From the NCBI GenBank assembly GCA_032119595.1, contig JAUMBQ010000004.1:62001-126000 (forward strand): a stretch of 64,000 nucleotides of DNA, in the 5' to 3' direction. The stretch's first letter is position 1, and each line of letters begins with the position of its first letter. This document shows, in pieces, positions 52,467 through 60,935 of the stretch. Origin of the DNA: JAGIBJ01 sp032119595 (GTDB taxonomy: Bacteria > Actinomycetota > Thermoleophilia > Solirubrobacterales > Solirubrobacteraceae). Both the position numbers and the translations under genes were made by a program. The notes under the pieces were generated by a model. The model worked only from the letters and a program-made list of their open reading frames with translations, was not told the DNA's origin and made no database searches.

Positions 52467-53210
52467 GTGCGCTCAGTTCTCTCGATCCTCATGGCCTCCG
52501 CCGCGCTCAGCCTCGCGGCCTGCGGCGACGACTCAGGCGACGCGTCGACGGCATCCACGCCGCCGGTCGCGGCGACCAGTGCTGATCCGGCCAGCTCGAC
52601 GCCGGAATCGACGCCCGCGTCGACCCCGGAGGCCGAACCGGCGTCCGCGGTGAAAGTGACCGACGGCAAGTGCGCTGACGTCGAGGCGCCTGCCGAGAAG
52701 GACACCGACACGCCCAAGCCCAAGGGCAAGCTCGACGCGTCCAAGAAGAACGTGATCACGCTCAAGACGTCCTGCGGGACGATCGTGATCGAGCTGGCCG
52801 CCAAGGCCTACCCCAAGACCTCAAACGCCGTGGCGACGCTCGTGAAGAACGGTTACTGGGACAAGACTTCGTTCCACCGCGTGGTCCCGGGCTTCGTGAT
52901 CCAGGGCGGCGACCCGACCGGCTCCGGCTCGGGCGGCCCGTCGTGGAAGGTCGTCGAGGCGCCGAAGAAGTCGGAGAAGTACCCGGAGGGCACGCTCGCG
53001 ATGGCCAAGACGGGCACCGACCCGGTCGGAACGACGCAGAGCCAGTTCTTCATCATGGTCGGCAAGGGTGGCCTGCCGCCGGAGTACGCGGTCGCCGGCA
53101 AGGTGACCAAGGGCATGAACGTCGCCCACGCGATCGAGGCGCTCGGCAGCGGCGACGGTCCGCCGAGCAAGCCGGCCGTCGTGCTCAAGGCGACCTTCAA
53201 GGCCTCATAA
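52467..53210 (+). CDS. Peptidyl-prolyl cis-trans isomerase lipoprotein (cyclophilin type)
   Basis: A 247-residue exported foldase. The signal peptide ends in the lipobox LSLAAC, so a lipid anchor is expected. An Ala/Ser/Thr/Pro-rich spacer (~60 residues) comes next, then the cyclophilin domain: SFHRVVPGFVIQGGDP (catalytic Arg and Phe), TLAMAKTG and SQFFIMVGKG. The start is GTG at 52467, 6 nt after TAGGGT (leaderless). Confidence 0.92.
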   Translation: MRSVLSILMASAALSLAACGDDSGDASTASTPPVAATSADPASSTPESTPASTPEAEPASAVKVTDGKCADVEAPAEKDTDTPKPKGKLDASKKNVITLKTSCGTIVIELAAKAYPKTSNAVATLVKNGYWDKTSFHRVVPGFVIQGGDPTGSGSGGPSWKVVEAPKKSEKYPEGTLAMAKTGTDPVGTTQSQFFIMVGKGGLPPEYAVAGKVTKGMNVAHAIEALGSGDGPPSKPAVVLKATFKAS

Positions 53211-53216
53211 GGCCAC

Positions 53217-53792
53217 TCACCAGCCGAGCGTGCCCGGCGCGCCCTTGAAGGGGCCGTCGAGCTCGCCGGTGATCCAGCCGCCGTAGAAGTCGCCGGGCTG
53301 AGGGGTGACGCGTTCGTCGCCCAGCCAGGCGGCGTCGACCTTGGATGGATAGATCGACACATGGCCGGCCAGCGCCGCAAACGGCGCGGTCGGCTGCGGG
53401 TACGACCACCCGGCGGCGGGGACGACGATCTCGCCGATCACGAGGTCGTGGTACCGCGCCACGCCCTTGAATTCGCAGAGTGACGCGCCCTGGGCGTCGC
53501 GCAGGACGCCCGGCTTGAACGCCGCCATCGGCAGGTAGATGGTCGGCGGGTGGCTCGTCTCCAGGACGCGCAGCGCGTGGCGCGTCTCGGCGATGAGGTG
53601 GTCGCCGAGCTGCAGCCGCACTGACCGGCGCTCGGGCTCCACCCGCGGCGGCCGCGGGTAGTCCCAGACGGACTCGCGCGCAACGGGGGCGGCCGGGGCC
53701 TGGGCCGGGGCCTGGGCGTCGCCTTCGCCTGGCGCCGTTGACGCGGCCTGCGCCTCGTCGGTGTCGGCGTCCATGGGAATTCGTTCATCCAT
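53217..53792 (-). CDS. DUF427-domain protein
   Basis: A 191-residue protein. The DUF427 fold is seen as VWDYPRPPRVEPERRSVRL, LIAETRHALRVLETSHPP, IYLPMAAFKPGVL and CEFKGVARYHDLV, with the GWSYPQPTAPF and FYGGWITGE blocks. The N-terminal ~35 residues are Ala/Pro/Gln-rich and variable. Function unknown; members bind small ligands in a Cys/Asp-rich pocket. The ATG at 53792 is preferred over the ATG at 53774, but both are plausible. Confidence 0.85.
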   Translation of the reverse strand: MDERIPMDADTDEAQAASTAPGEGDAQAPAQAPAAPVARESVWDYPRPPRVEPERRSVRLQLGDHLIAETRHALRVLETSHPPTIYLPMAAFKPGVLRDAQGASLCEFKGVARYHDLVIGEIVVPAAGWSYPQPTAPFAALAGHVSIYPSKVDAAWLGDERVTPQPGDFYGGWITGELDGPFKGAPGTLGW

Positions 53793-53894
53793 GCATGGGA
53801 TACGCCGCGGCGCAGAAGCGCGGATTGCGGACCGGCCGGTCGCTCGCGGGCGCGGGCGGCGCGTGGTGCTCGTGAGGGGCCTACCCTGAGATCC

Positions 53895-54491
53895 ATGGCT
53901 GCCACTGCGCTGAGTCCCGCGTTCCTGGAGGCGTTCGCGTACGCGACCGAGCACTACGACGGCAAGGTGCGTGGGAACACGCAGGTGCCGGCGATCGCGC
54001 ATGCGATGGCGGTGACCGCGCTGGTGCTCGACCTCGGCGGCGACGAGGACGAAGCGACCGCCGCGCTGCTTCACGACGTGGTCGAGGACGAGGGCGGCCA
54101 GGAGGCGCTCGACCACATCGCCGAGCGCTGGGGGCCGGTCGTGGCTCGGCTCGTGGAGGAGAGCACCGACGAGGTCGAGCCCAGTGGTGCGTCGTGGAAG
54201 GCCCGCAAGGCGTCGTACTTGCTGGAGATTCCGAGCAAGTCGCCGGCGGCGCTGCGGATCGCGCTGGCCGACAAGGCCGACAACACCCGCACCTTGCTCC
54301 GCGGCCTGGATGAGGAGGGTGAAGCGCTGTTTGCTCGCCACACGGCTGGTGATCGCGAGACGTTCCTCTGGTACTACGAGGCGCTGATCGAGGCCTTTGA
54401 AGCCCGTCGCGACGACCTGGGCCCGGGCGCCGGGCCGCTCATCGCCGAGCTCGCGCGCGTGGTCGCGCTGCTGCGCATGCGCAGTAGCTGA
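53895..54491 (+). CDS. HD-domain phosphohydrolase (MESH1/SpoT-hydrolase-like)
   Basis: A 198-residue cytoplasmic enzyme. The HD motif AALLHDVVEDEGG and an upstream histidine in QVPAIAHAMAV match the (p)ppGpp hydrolase half of RelA/SpoT proteins and the stand-alone MESH1 enzymes. A further helix, ALRIALADKADNTRTLL, carries the ADKxxNxR signature. It probably hydrolyses guanosine alarmones or a related nucleotide. The ATG at 53895 follows TACCCT by 7 nt (leaderless). Confidence 0.85.
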   Translation: MAATALSPAFLEAFAYATEHYDGKVRGNTQVPAIAHAMAVTALVLDLGGDEDEATAALLHDVVEDEGGQEALDHIAERWGPVVARLVEESTDEVEPSGASWKARKASYLLEIPSKSPAALRIALADKADNTRTLLRGLDEEGEALFARHTAGDRETFLWYYEALIEAFEARRDDLGPGAGPLIAELARVVALLRMRSS

Positions 54492-54527
54492 GCAGCGGGG
54501 GCGCGCCACCGGCTAAGTTCCCGTGTC

Positions 54528-54836
54528 ATGACCCGGATTGCGGACCTGTCCATCGGCGAGTCGAACTTCGACGCGCGTTTCCTCAAGATCCTCGAAGACA
54601 GTGGTGTCGAGAAGGACGAGTTCGAGGGCCTCGACTACTTCACGTGGCTGCCGTTCTTCGTGATCGCCGGCGCGACGATCGCCCCGAAGATCCGCGTCCA
54701 TGGCGACCACGTCCACTTCGAGGGCGCGACCATGGACGTGCCCGACGAAGAGCTCGAGTTCTTCTACATGGCGGTCCCGGACCTGCTGCGTCAGGCGGCC
54801 GAGGCCTACGAGGCCGCCGCCGAAGAGCAGGAGTAA
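54528..54836 (+). CDS. Hypothetical protein, 102 aa
   Basis: Acidic, with alternating strands and helices (FEGLDYFTWLPFFVIAGATI; VPDEELEFFYMAVPDLLRQ). No known family is recognised. The ATG at 54528 follows TAAGTT by 8 nt (leaderless), 36 nt after the HD hydrolase. Confidence 0.6.
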   Translation: MTRIADLSIGESNFDARFLKILEDSGVEKDEFEGLDYFTWLPFFVIAGATIAPKIRVHGDHVHFEGATMDVPDEELEFFYMAVPDLLRQAAEAYEAAAEEQE

Positions 54837-55040
54837 GTCGCTCCCCGGGCGCGCAAACGCACCCGGCGGGTGGTGCCGGAGGCGGCGGCCTCCGGCGTCA
54901 CTCAGATATGGCGAGGATGGCGGCGCCCAGCGCTGGATCAGTCGGTGTGGCCGATCACCGAGGCCCGTCGCGTGATTCGCCGAAATGTTCCCGATCGGGA
55001 ACAGCGAAACGCAACGACTTGTCACGGTAGGCTGCGGCCT

Positions 55041-55358
55041 GTGATTGAGGATCTCACCGAAGCCCTGCAAGCCCGCGCCGAGGAGCTGCGTGGCGCCGCC
55101 GAGGAGCTGGAGCGCATCGAAGCTGCGCTCGCCGCCTTGCGGGGGTCGAAGACCGTGCGCACGGACGGGCGGCCTCGGCATCCCGGTGGGCAGCAAGCGC
55201 TCGTGCTCGAGGCGGCCGCCGAGGCCCCAGGGAGTACCGGTGCCCAACTTGCGGTGTCGACCGGCGTGGGCTCACCCGCGATCTACGCCGTCATCCGGCG
55301 TCTCGTCGATCTGGGGCAGCTCAGGCGCGACGACGACAAGCGGCTCTGGGTGGTCTAG
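55041..55358 (+). CDS. Small coiled-coil/winged-helix DNA-binding protein
   Basis: A 105-residue protein. The first third is a coiled coil (LQARAEELRGAAEELERIEAAL). The last half is a winged helix: QALVLEAAAEAPGSTGAQLA, then VGSPAIYAVIRRLVDLGQLRRDDD, with the wing before LWVV. A transcription factor or local DNA-binding role is likely. The GTG at 55041 follows TAGGCT by 7 nt (leaderless). The 54837-55040 gap has no gene. Confidence 0.72.
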   Translation: MIEDLTEALQARAEELRGAAEELERIEAALAALRGSKTVRTDGRPRHPGGQQALVLEAAAEAPGSTGAQLAVSTGVGSPAIYAVIRRLVDLGQLRRDDDKRLWVV

Positions 55359-55460
55359 GCGGCCGAGGCCGCAGGGGCCTCCGCCTTACGGGTGGTCTCA
55401 GCGTCCGCGGCCGCATGAGTCTCAGCTCGACGGTGGGGCAGCGCGTCGCAGGGCCGGGTC

Positions 55461-55510
55461 GCATCATGATGTCTAGCGCCCCAGCATCATGATGCTAACG
55501 TTGCATCATG
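55461..55510 (+). promoter_or_regulatory. VapB operator: repeated CATCATGATG palindromes
   Basis: A partial palindrome GCATCATGATG at 55461-55471 and a perfect 14-mer, AGCATCATGATGCT, at 55483-55496 precede the antitoxin. The half-site GCATCATG overlaps the ATG (55503-55510). The -10 box TAACGT (55496-55501) overlaps the second palindrome, so antitoxin binding would block transcription. This is the usual conditional-cooperativity arrangement. Confidence 0.72.
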
Positions 55511-55771
55511 CGCACGACGATCACCCTTGACGCCGACGTGGCGGCTCGCCTTGAGGCACTGCAGCGCGAGCGCGGAGTGTCGTTCAAGGAGGCGGTCAAC
55601 GAGACATTGCGGAGAGGGCTCGGTCGGGCCGGTGCCGGGGAGTCCACGCGCTACCGGATGCCCACCAAGCCGCTCGGTATTCGAAGCGGTATCGATGTCG
55701 ACCGGATTCGCGGCGAACTCGCTCGCGAGGACGACCAGCGTTTCCTGAGCGGCCGCGACGCCGCGGCGTGA
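55508..55771 (+). CDS. VapB-type antitoxin (ribbon-helix-helix)
   Basis: An 87-residue antitoxin. The N-terminal ribbon-helix-helix (MRTTITLDADVAARLEALQ) binds the operator; the C-terminal tail (LGIRSGIDVDRIRGEL) is expected to neutralise the toxin. The ATG at 55508 lies 6 nt after TAACGT. It overlaps vapC by 4 nt (GTGA), giving coupled translation. Confidence 0.9.
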   Translation: MRTTITLDADVAARLEALQRERGVSFKEAVNETLRRGLGRAGAGESTRYRMPTKPLGIRSGIDVDRIRGELAREDDQRFLSGRDAAA

Positions 55772-56202
55772 TCGTCCCGGACGTCAACGTCCTGATCTAC
55801 GCCGCCGACTCCACGTCGGTCCATCACGAGGCGGCGCGAACGTGGTGGGAGGACGCGCTGAGTGCCGACCTTCCCGTCGGCATCCCATGGGTCGTCGCCA
55901 CGGGGTTCCTGCGCATCGTCACGCACGGTCGAATCATGTCGGACCCGTATGCCCCGCTGGAAGCCATGGACATCGTCGACGGTTGGCTGGCACGCCCGGC
56001 CGTCGTGTCGATCGGGCCCGGCCGGAATCACGCTGCGGTCCTGCGCGGCTTCCTCGACGCGGCTCAGCACGGCGGTAACGCCGTGCCCGACGCTCACATC
56101 GCAGCCATCGTCGTCGAGCACGACGCGACCCTATGGTCGACCGACCGCGGCTTCGCGCGCTTCCCGGGGCTGCGCTGGAAGGACCCGGTTGCGGGCAGGT
56201 AG
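55768..56202 (+). CDS. VapC-type PIN-domain RNase toxin
   Basis: A 144-residue toxin that cleaves RNA. PIN acidic residues are visible: Asp in VPDVNVLIYA, a Glu region in HHEAARTWW, Asp in PDAHIAAIV and the terminal DRGFARFPGLRW. The start is a GTG at 55768 overlapping the antitoxin stop. The partner is the gene just before it. Its particular RNA target cannot be told. Confidence 0.92.
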   Translation: MIVPDVNVLIYAADSTSVHHEAARTWWEDALSADLPVGIPWVVATGFLRIVTHGRIMSDPYAPLEAMDIVDGWLARPAVVSIGPGRNHAAVLRGFLDAAQHGGNAVPDAHIAAIVVEHDATLWSTDRGFARFPGLRWKDPVAGR

Positions 56203-56298
56203 GGGCACGTTGACGTTGTGGCGCTTTGCTTGCTCGCGTCCACTGCGGATCCGCGGGGGTGAGGGCTGCGGATCCGTCGGCCTGAACTCCCCGCGTCG

Positions 56299-56664
56299 TT
56301 AGATCCGCTCCAGCAGCTTCGCTACGCGGACGTAGATCGAGTCGCGATTGCCGGCGGCGTCATAGGTGAACTTCGGGCCGACCGTGATCGCCTCGACGAG
56401 TTTCGGCTCGCGTTCGTTTGGGAGTACTCGGTAGATCAGCCGGTATGTCGGGTCGGTGTCCAGGGCGATGTCGAAGTACACCTTTCGGCAGTCATCGAGG
56501 TTGCCCGTCCGATGTTGGAAGCCGCAGGGATGTCCGAGGGTGATCGCTCCCTCGGCGATTCGGCCGAGGAGTTCGAGCGCGCGGCGCTGCGCTGCTCGCG
56601 GCAGCGCGCCGAATCGCTCTGCGAAGTGAGGGTCGAGGTACTCGACCCGATAGAGCGGAGCCAC
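56299..56664 (-). CDS. RelE/ParE-like toxin
   Basis: A 121-residue protein. A RelE-type pattern is seen: YRVEYLDPHFAERFGALPRAAQ, ALELLGRIAEGAI, then NLDDCRKVYFDIALDTDPTYR and YRLIYRVLPNEREPKLVEAI. A ribosome-dependent mRNA endonuclease or a gyrase poison are both possible; the catalytic residues of RelE are not fixed. The GTG at 56664 lies 6 nt after the antitoxin stop on the same strand. Confidence 0.82.
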   Translation of the reverse strand: MAPLYRVEYLDPHFAERFGALPRAAQRRALELLGRIAEGAITLGHPCGFQHRTGNLDDCRKVYFDIALDTDPTYRLIYRVLPNEREPKLVEAITVGPKFTYDAAGNRDSIYVRVAKLLERI

Positions 56665-56670
56665 GACGAT

Positions 56671-56964
56671 CTATTCGAGGCCGAACTCCGCGGGATCGAA
56701 GCCGTGCTGGCGGGCAAGATCGGCAACGGTGCCGCGCCGTCCATCGTCGGTTCGAAGCACGTCCGCGACCTCGGCCTGAACGCTCAACTCCTCGACGCGC
56801 TCCAGGAGTGCGCGGTACTGCTCGATTGGCAGCAGGACGGCCTCCGCTCGGCGATGAGGACCGAGCACGATCGGTTGCGCCGTCTCCGGCGATTCCCTGA
56901 AGCCCCTCAGGTACTTCGCCAAGTCTCTGCGCGCGACTGCGGCCGGGTGGACGTCGATGGCCAT
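56671..56964 (-). CDS. Antitoxin partner of the RelE-like toxin
   Basis: A 97-residue protein. Its first half (VARRDLAKYLRGF; PIVLGPHRRAEAVLLPIEQYRALL) fits Phd/YefM-type antitoxins, which bind DNA and the toxin. The rest is helical and probably wraps the toxin. The ATG at 56964 follows TACCCT by 6 nt (leaderless). It precedes the toxin in transcription order. Confidence 0.8.
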   Translation of the reverse strand: MAIDVHPAAVARRDLAKYLRGFRESPETAQPIVLGPHRRAEAVLLPIEQYRALLERVEELSVQAEVADVLRTDDGRRGTVADLARQHGFDPAEFGLE

Positions 56965-57128
56965 AGCTCGAGGGTAGCGCGTGTACGGAAACCCGAACAG
57001 ATATTTGTACAGATTCATGGGCAAAGGCAGGATCGGCACCGTCCAGATTGTGCAGGCCGGAGTGCGCGGAATCTGCGCAGCGGTGTTCCAATACTCCGGC
57101 GAGCGCCTCGCCGTCCTATAGAAGTGAG

Positions 57129-60100
57129 ATGCCCGCAGCCCGTTCCGCGCCAGATCGGGCGGCGGTCCGCGACTCCCCACTCATGCAGAAGCTTTCCGAC
57201 GGCCAGATCGTCCTCTCCGCGACCGATCTCACGAATCACCTCGCGTGTGGGTATCTGACGCAGTCGAATCTCGGATTCGTGCGCGGCGAGGTGAAGCGAC
57301 CGCAGCCGGCGACGAGCCCACACGCGGACCTGCTGCGACGCCGCGGCGACGACCACGAGCAGCGGCACCTGGAGCGCCTGAGTGCCGAGGCCGGCGGCGA
57401 TGTCGCCGATCTGAAGCGCGAGAAGTACGACGAGGAGGGCAAGTGGATCCCCGAGTCGCGCGCCTCGCTGCAGGGCGCCGCCGACCGCACGGAGGTCGAG
57501 ATGCGCAAGGGCACGCGGCTGATCTTCCAAGCCCACTTCTTCGACGGCACCTGGCAGGGCAACGCCGACTTCCTGCGGCGCGTCGATCTCAGCGACGTGC
57601 CGCCCGCCCCGGCCGACCCTGGCGCCGTGGACCCGCACCGCGCGACCCGCGAGGCGATCGAGAAGTCGACCCTCGGCGACTACGCCTACGAGGTCCTCGA
57701 CACCAAGCTCTCCAAGCACGTGAAGCCGGCCGTCGTGCATCAGCTCCTGATCTACAGCCGACTGGCCGGCCGCATCCAGGGCACCGAGCTGCCGATCGCC
57801 CGGGTGATCCTGGGCGATGATGCCGTCGAGGACGTCGACCTCACCAAATACGGCGCGCTGCACCGGCGCGTCGTCCGGCGATTCCAGGAGACGGTCGCCG
57901 CGCCGACGCTCGCCGGCAGCTGCCCGGAGCCCGTCGCGCACTGCGCGATTTGCGCCCTGGCGACGTACTGCGAGGAGCAGCTCCGCGGGGTCGATCACCT
58001 GAGCTTCGTCGCGGGGGTCGATCGGCGGCATCGCGGGGTGCTCGTCGAGGCGAACGTGCCGACCCTGGCTGAGCTGGCGACCGCCGACTACCCGTGGCCC
58101 AAGCCGGTCGCCGACGACAACACGCCCTGGCGCGCGCCGCTGGAGATGCCTCGCTTCGCCGTCCACCAGACGCAGGCCCGCCTCCAGGTCGCGACGCGCG
58201 ACACCGACCTCCCCCAGCGCCAGCATCGCGACCCGGAGGCGGAGCTCGGCTACGCGCGCTTGCCGGTGCCGAGTCGCAGCGACCTGTTCTTCGACTTTGA
58301 GGGCGACCCGTACGAGGGCCCCGAAGGGATCGAGTACCTCTGGGGCTGGTCGGAAACGAAGGCGGCCGGTGGCGCGTACCACCACCTCTGGGCGCACGAC
58401 GCGGAGGCCGAGCGGGCGGCGCTGGAGCGATTCATCGACGAGGTCCACCGTCGCCTGAAGGACGATCCCTGGATGCACGTGTACCACTACGCGCACATCG
58501 AGCGGACCACCCTGGAGAAGCTCGCCATTCGCTACGGCACTCGCGAATCCGAGATGGATGACCTCCTGCGGCGAGGGGTGTTCGTCGACCTCTTCACGGT
58601 CGTGCGGCAGGCCGTGCAGCTTGGCGAGGAGAGCTATTCGCTGAAGCGCTTGGAGCGCCACTACGGCTTTGAGCGCAAGCAGACCTCGGTGCGCAGCGGC
58701 GGAGGCTCGGTCGCCGTGTACGAGGACTGGCTGATGACCAAGCAGCCCCAGCTCCTGCAGGACATCCTCGAGTACAACGCCGAGGACTGCCGCTCCACCG
58801 AGGCTCTGCGCGACTGGCTCTGGCACGACCTCATTCCGGAGGTCGAGGCCGAGAAGGGCGTGTCGATCGAGGCGCTGCGCGGGGAGGGCGTGAAGCCCAA
58901 GCCGGTGTCGGATCCGCCGGCGTTCGTCCCCGAGCTCGAGCGCCTCGCGGGCCTGCTGCGCGAGGGCCTCGCCGCCGACGCCACCAAGGACTCACCCCGG
59001 CAGCACGAGCGACGCCTCACCGCCGACCTGCTCATGTACCACTACCGCGAGTCCAAGCCCGACTGGTGGGAGTACTTCCGCCTCACGGAGAAGGTCGGCG
59101 TGGAGGACTACTGGAAGGAGCGCGAGGCCCTCGGTCCGCTCGCCCCGGATCCCGCGACGCCGCCGTACAAGGTCAAGCAGTCGACGGCCTATTCATTCAC
59201 GTTCCCGCCGCAGGAGTTCAAGGGCGGCAACACGGCCATTGACGCAGCCAGCGGAGGCGCGGTCGACATCGTCGCCTTCGACGCCGACGCGGGACGCATC
59301 ACCTTGAAGCTCGGCGCCAAGGCGTACGCGGAGAAGCCGCACCCGCGGGGACTGATCGCCGGCAAGCCGTTCGACGGCGGCGCGATGCGCGAGGCGATCA
59401 AGGTCTTCGCCGAGGCGCTGCTGGCGGATCGGGTGGCGGGGGCTGAGTCGGCCCCAGTCGCTGGAGCTCCGGCCGCTGGCGGTTACGGGACGCTCGCTGC
59501 GGCGCCGGCCGCCGGCGGCTACGGCACCTTTGCCGCCGACCGTGCCACGGCGACCGGCGATCGATACACCGCCGTGCGCCGCCTGCTAGCCCGAGACGCC
59601 CCGCGCTTCACGCGCGACGTGACCCTCGGCGAGTCGACCGACGAACTTTCCGCCGCCGCCCTCGCCCTCGACGAGTCGGTCCTCCCGGTCCAGGGCCCGC
59701 CCGGCACCGGCAAGACCTACAACGGCGCCCGCATGATCGTCGCGGCGCTGCGGGCCAACAAGCGCGTCGGCATCACCTCAGGCAGCCACGCCGCCCTGCG
59801 CAACCTCGTCGCGGAGGTCGAGCGCGTCGCCATCGACCAAGGCGTGTCGTTCCAAGGAGGCGTGCAGCTCACCACCGACGGCGACCCCTTCCCAGCCATC
59901 ACCGACTGGATCATCTCCGCCAGCTCCTCCGACCTCGAAGATCCCAATCTCGACCTCGTCGCCGGCACCTCCTGGGTCTTCTCCCGCCCAGCCTTCCGCG
60001 ACGACCCCGTCGACCTTCTCTTCATCGACGAAGCCGGCCAGTTCTCATTGGCCAACGCCGTCGCGGTAGGCCTCGCCGCGAAGAGCATCGTCTTGCTGGG

Positions 60101-60935
60101 CGACCCCAAGCAGCTCCCACAGGTCACGAAGGTCACCCACCCAGGAGGCGCCGGAGACTCCGTCCTCGAATACCTCCTCGGGGAGTCAGGCCTCGTCGAG
60201 GCCGGTCGAGGCGTGTTGCTCCGAGAGTCCTGGCGCATGCACCCAGAGGTCTGCGAATTCGTCTCGAACCACAGCTACGCAGGCGAGCTGCGCTGGAGCC
60301 AGGACTGCGAGTCAAGACGAGTCGACGCGCCCGCTGGTGGGTTGATGGGCGCAGGCGGCGCGGGGCCGAAGTGCGCGGCGTTGACGGGCGCGGGACTGCG
60401 AACGATCGAGGTCGACCACGAGGGCAACAGCCAGCAGAGCCCAGAGGAGGCCGAGGCGATCGCCGAGGCCTGCGAGGCGCTCCTCGACGGGAGCGCGACG
60501 GTGACCGGCCCATACGGTCCGGAGCGCGAGGTCATCACCCGCCCGCTGGTCGCCGACGACATCCTCGTCGTCGCCCCCTACAACCTCGCCGTCAACACCA
60601 TCCAGCGAGCCGTCCCCGCCAGCGTCCGCGTAGGCACCGTCGACAAGTTCCAAGGCCAAGAAGCCCCAATCGTCTTCTTCGCCCTCACCTGCTCAAGCGC
60701 CGAAGACGTCCCCCGAGGCCTCGACTTCCTCTTCGACCCAAACCGCTTCAACGTCGCCATCTCCCGCGCCGAGTGCCTGGCGGTCCTGGTCCACGCGCCC
60801 AGGTTGCTCGACGCGGACTGCAAGACGCCGGACGCCATGCGGCGGGTGGATGGGGCTTGTGAGCTGGTTGAGGAAAGCGCTACTTCTACCCCAACGTTCG
60901 CGGAACGGGAGCCCCCATGTCATCACGGCCAGTAA
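57129..60935 (+). CDS. TM0106-type nuclease / SF1 helicase fusion
   Basis: A 1268-residue multi-domain protein. The N-terminal part has a PD-(D/E)xK-type core (YEVLDTKLSKHVKPAVVHQ) with a Cys cluster (AHCAICALATYCEEQ), then a DEDD-type exonuclease-like domain (DLFFDFEGDPYEG; EYNAEDCRSTEALRDW). A repeat linker (AAGGYGTLAA, AAGGYGTFAA) leads to an SF1 helicase: GPPGTGKT, FIDEAGQFS, GDPKQLPQ, ESWRMHPE, GTVDKFQGQEAP and NVAISRAE. DNA or RNA repair or defence is inferred. The ATG at 57129 lies 6 nt after TATAGA. It overlaps the next gene by 19 nt. Confidence 0.85.
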   Translation: MPAARSAPDRAAVRDSPLMQKLSDGQIVLSATDLTNHLACGYLTQSNLGFVRGEVKRPQPATSPHADLLRRRGDDHEQRHLERLSAEAGGDVADLKREKYDEEGKWIPESRASLQGAADRTEVEMRKGTRLIFQAHFFDGTWQGNADFLRRVDLSDVPPAPADPGAVDPHRATREAIEKSTLGDYAYEVLDTKLSKHVKPAVVHQLLIYSRLAGRIQGTELPIARVILGDDAVEDVDLTKYGALHRRVVRRFQETVAAPTLAGSCPEPVAHCAICALATYCEEQLRGVDHLSFVAGVDRRHRGVLVEANVPTLAELATADYPWPKPVADDNTPWRAPLEMPRFAVHQTQARLQVATRDTDLPQRQHRDPEAELGYARLPVPSRSDLFFDFEGDPYEGPEGIEYLWGWSETKAAGGAYHHLWAHDAEAERAALERFIDEVHRRLKDDPWMHVYHYAHIERTTLEKLAIRYGTRESEMDDLLRRGVFVDLFTVVRQAVQLGEESYSLKRLERHYGFERKQTSVRSGGGSVAVYEDWLMTKQPQLLQDILEYNAEDCRSTEALRDWLWHDLIPEVEAEKGVSIEALRGEGVKPKPVSDPPAFVPELERLAGLLREGLAADATKDSPRQHERRLTADLLMYHYRESKPDWWEYFRLTEKVGVEDYWKEREALGPLAPDPATPPYKVKQSTAYSFTFPPQEFKGGNTAIDAASGGAVDIVAFDADAGRITLKLGAKAYAEKPHPRGLIAGKPFDGGAMREAIKVFAEALLADRVAGAESAPVAGAPAAGGYGTLAAAPAAGGYGTFAADRATATGDRYTAVRRLLARDAPRFTRDVTLGESTDELSAAALALDESVLPVQGPPGTGKTYNGARMIVAALRANKRVGITSGSHAALRNLVAEVERVAIDQGVSFQGGVQLTTDGDPFPAITDWIISASSSDLEDPNLDLVAGTSWVFSRPAFRDDPVDLLFIDEAGQFSLANAVAVGLAAKSIVLLGDPKQLPQVTKVTHPGGAGDSVLEYLLGESGLVEAGRGVLLRESWRMHPEVCEFVSNHSYAGELRWSQDCESRRVDAPAGGLMGAGGAGPKCAALTGAGLRTIEVDHEGNSQQSPEEAEAIAEACEALLDGSATVTGPYGPEREVITRPLVADDILVVAPYNLAVNTIQRAVPASVRVGTVDKFQGQEAPIVFFALTCSSAEDVPRGLDFLFDPNRFNVAISRAECLAVLVHAPRLLDADCKTPDAMRRVDGACELVEESATSTPTFAEREPPCHHGQ

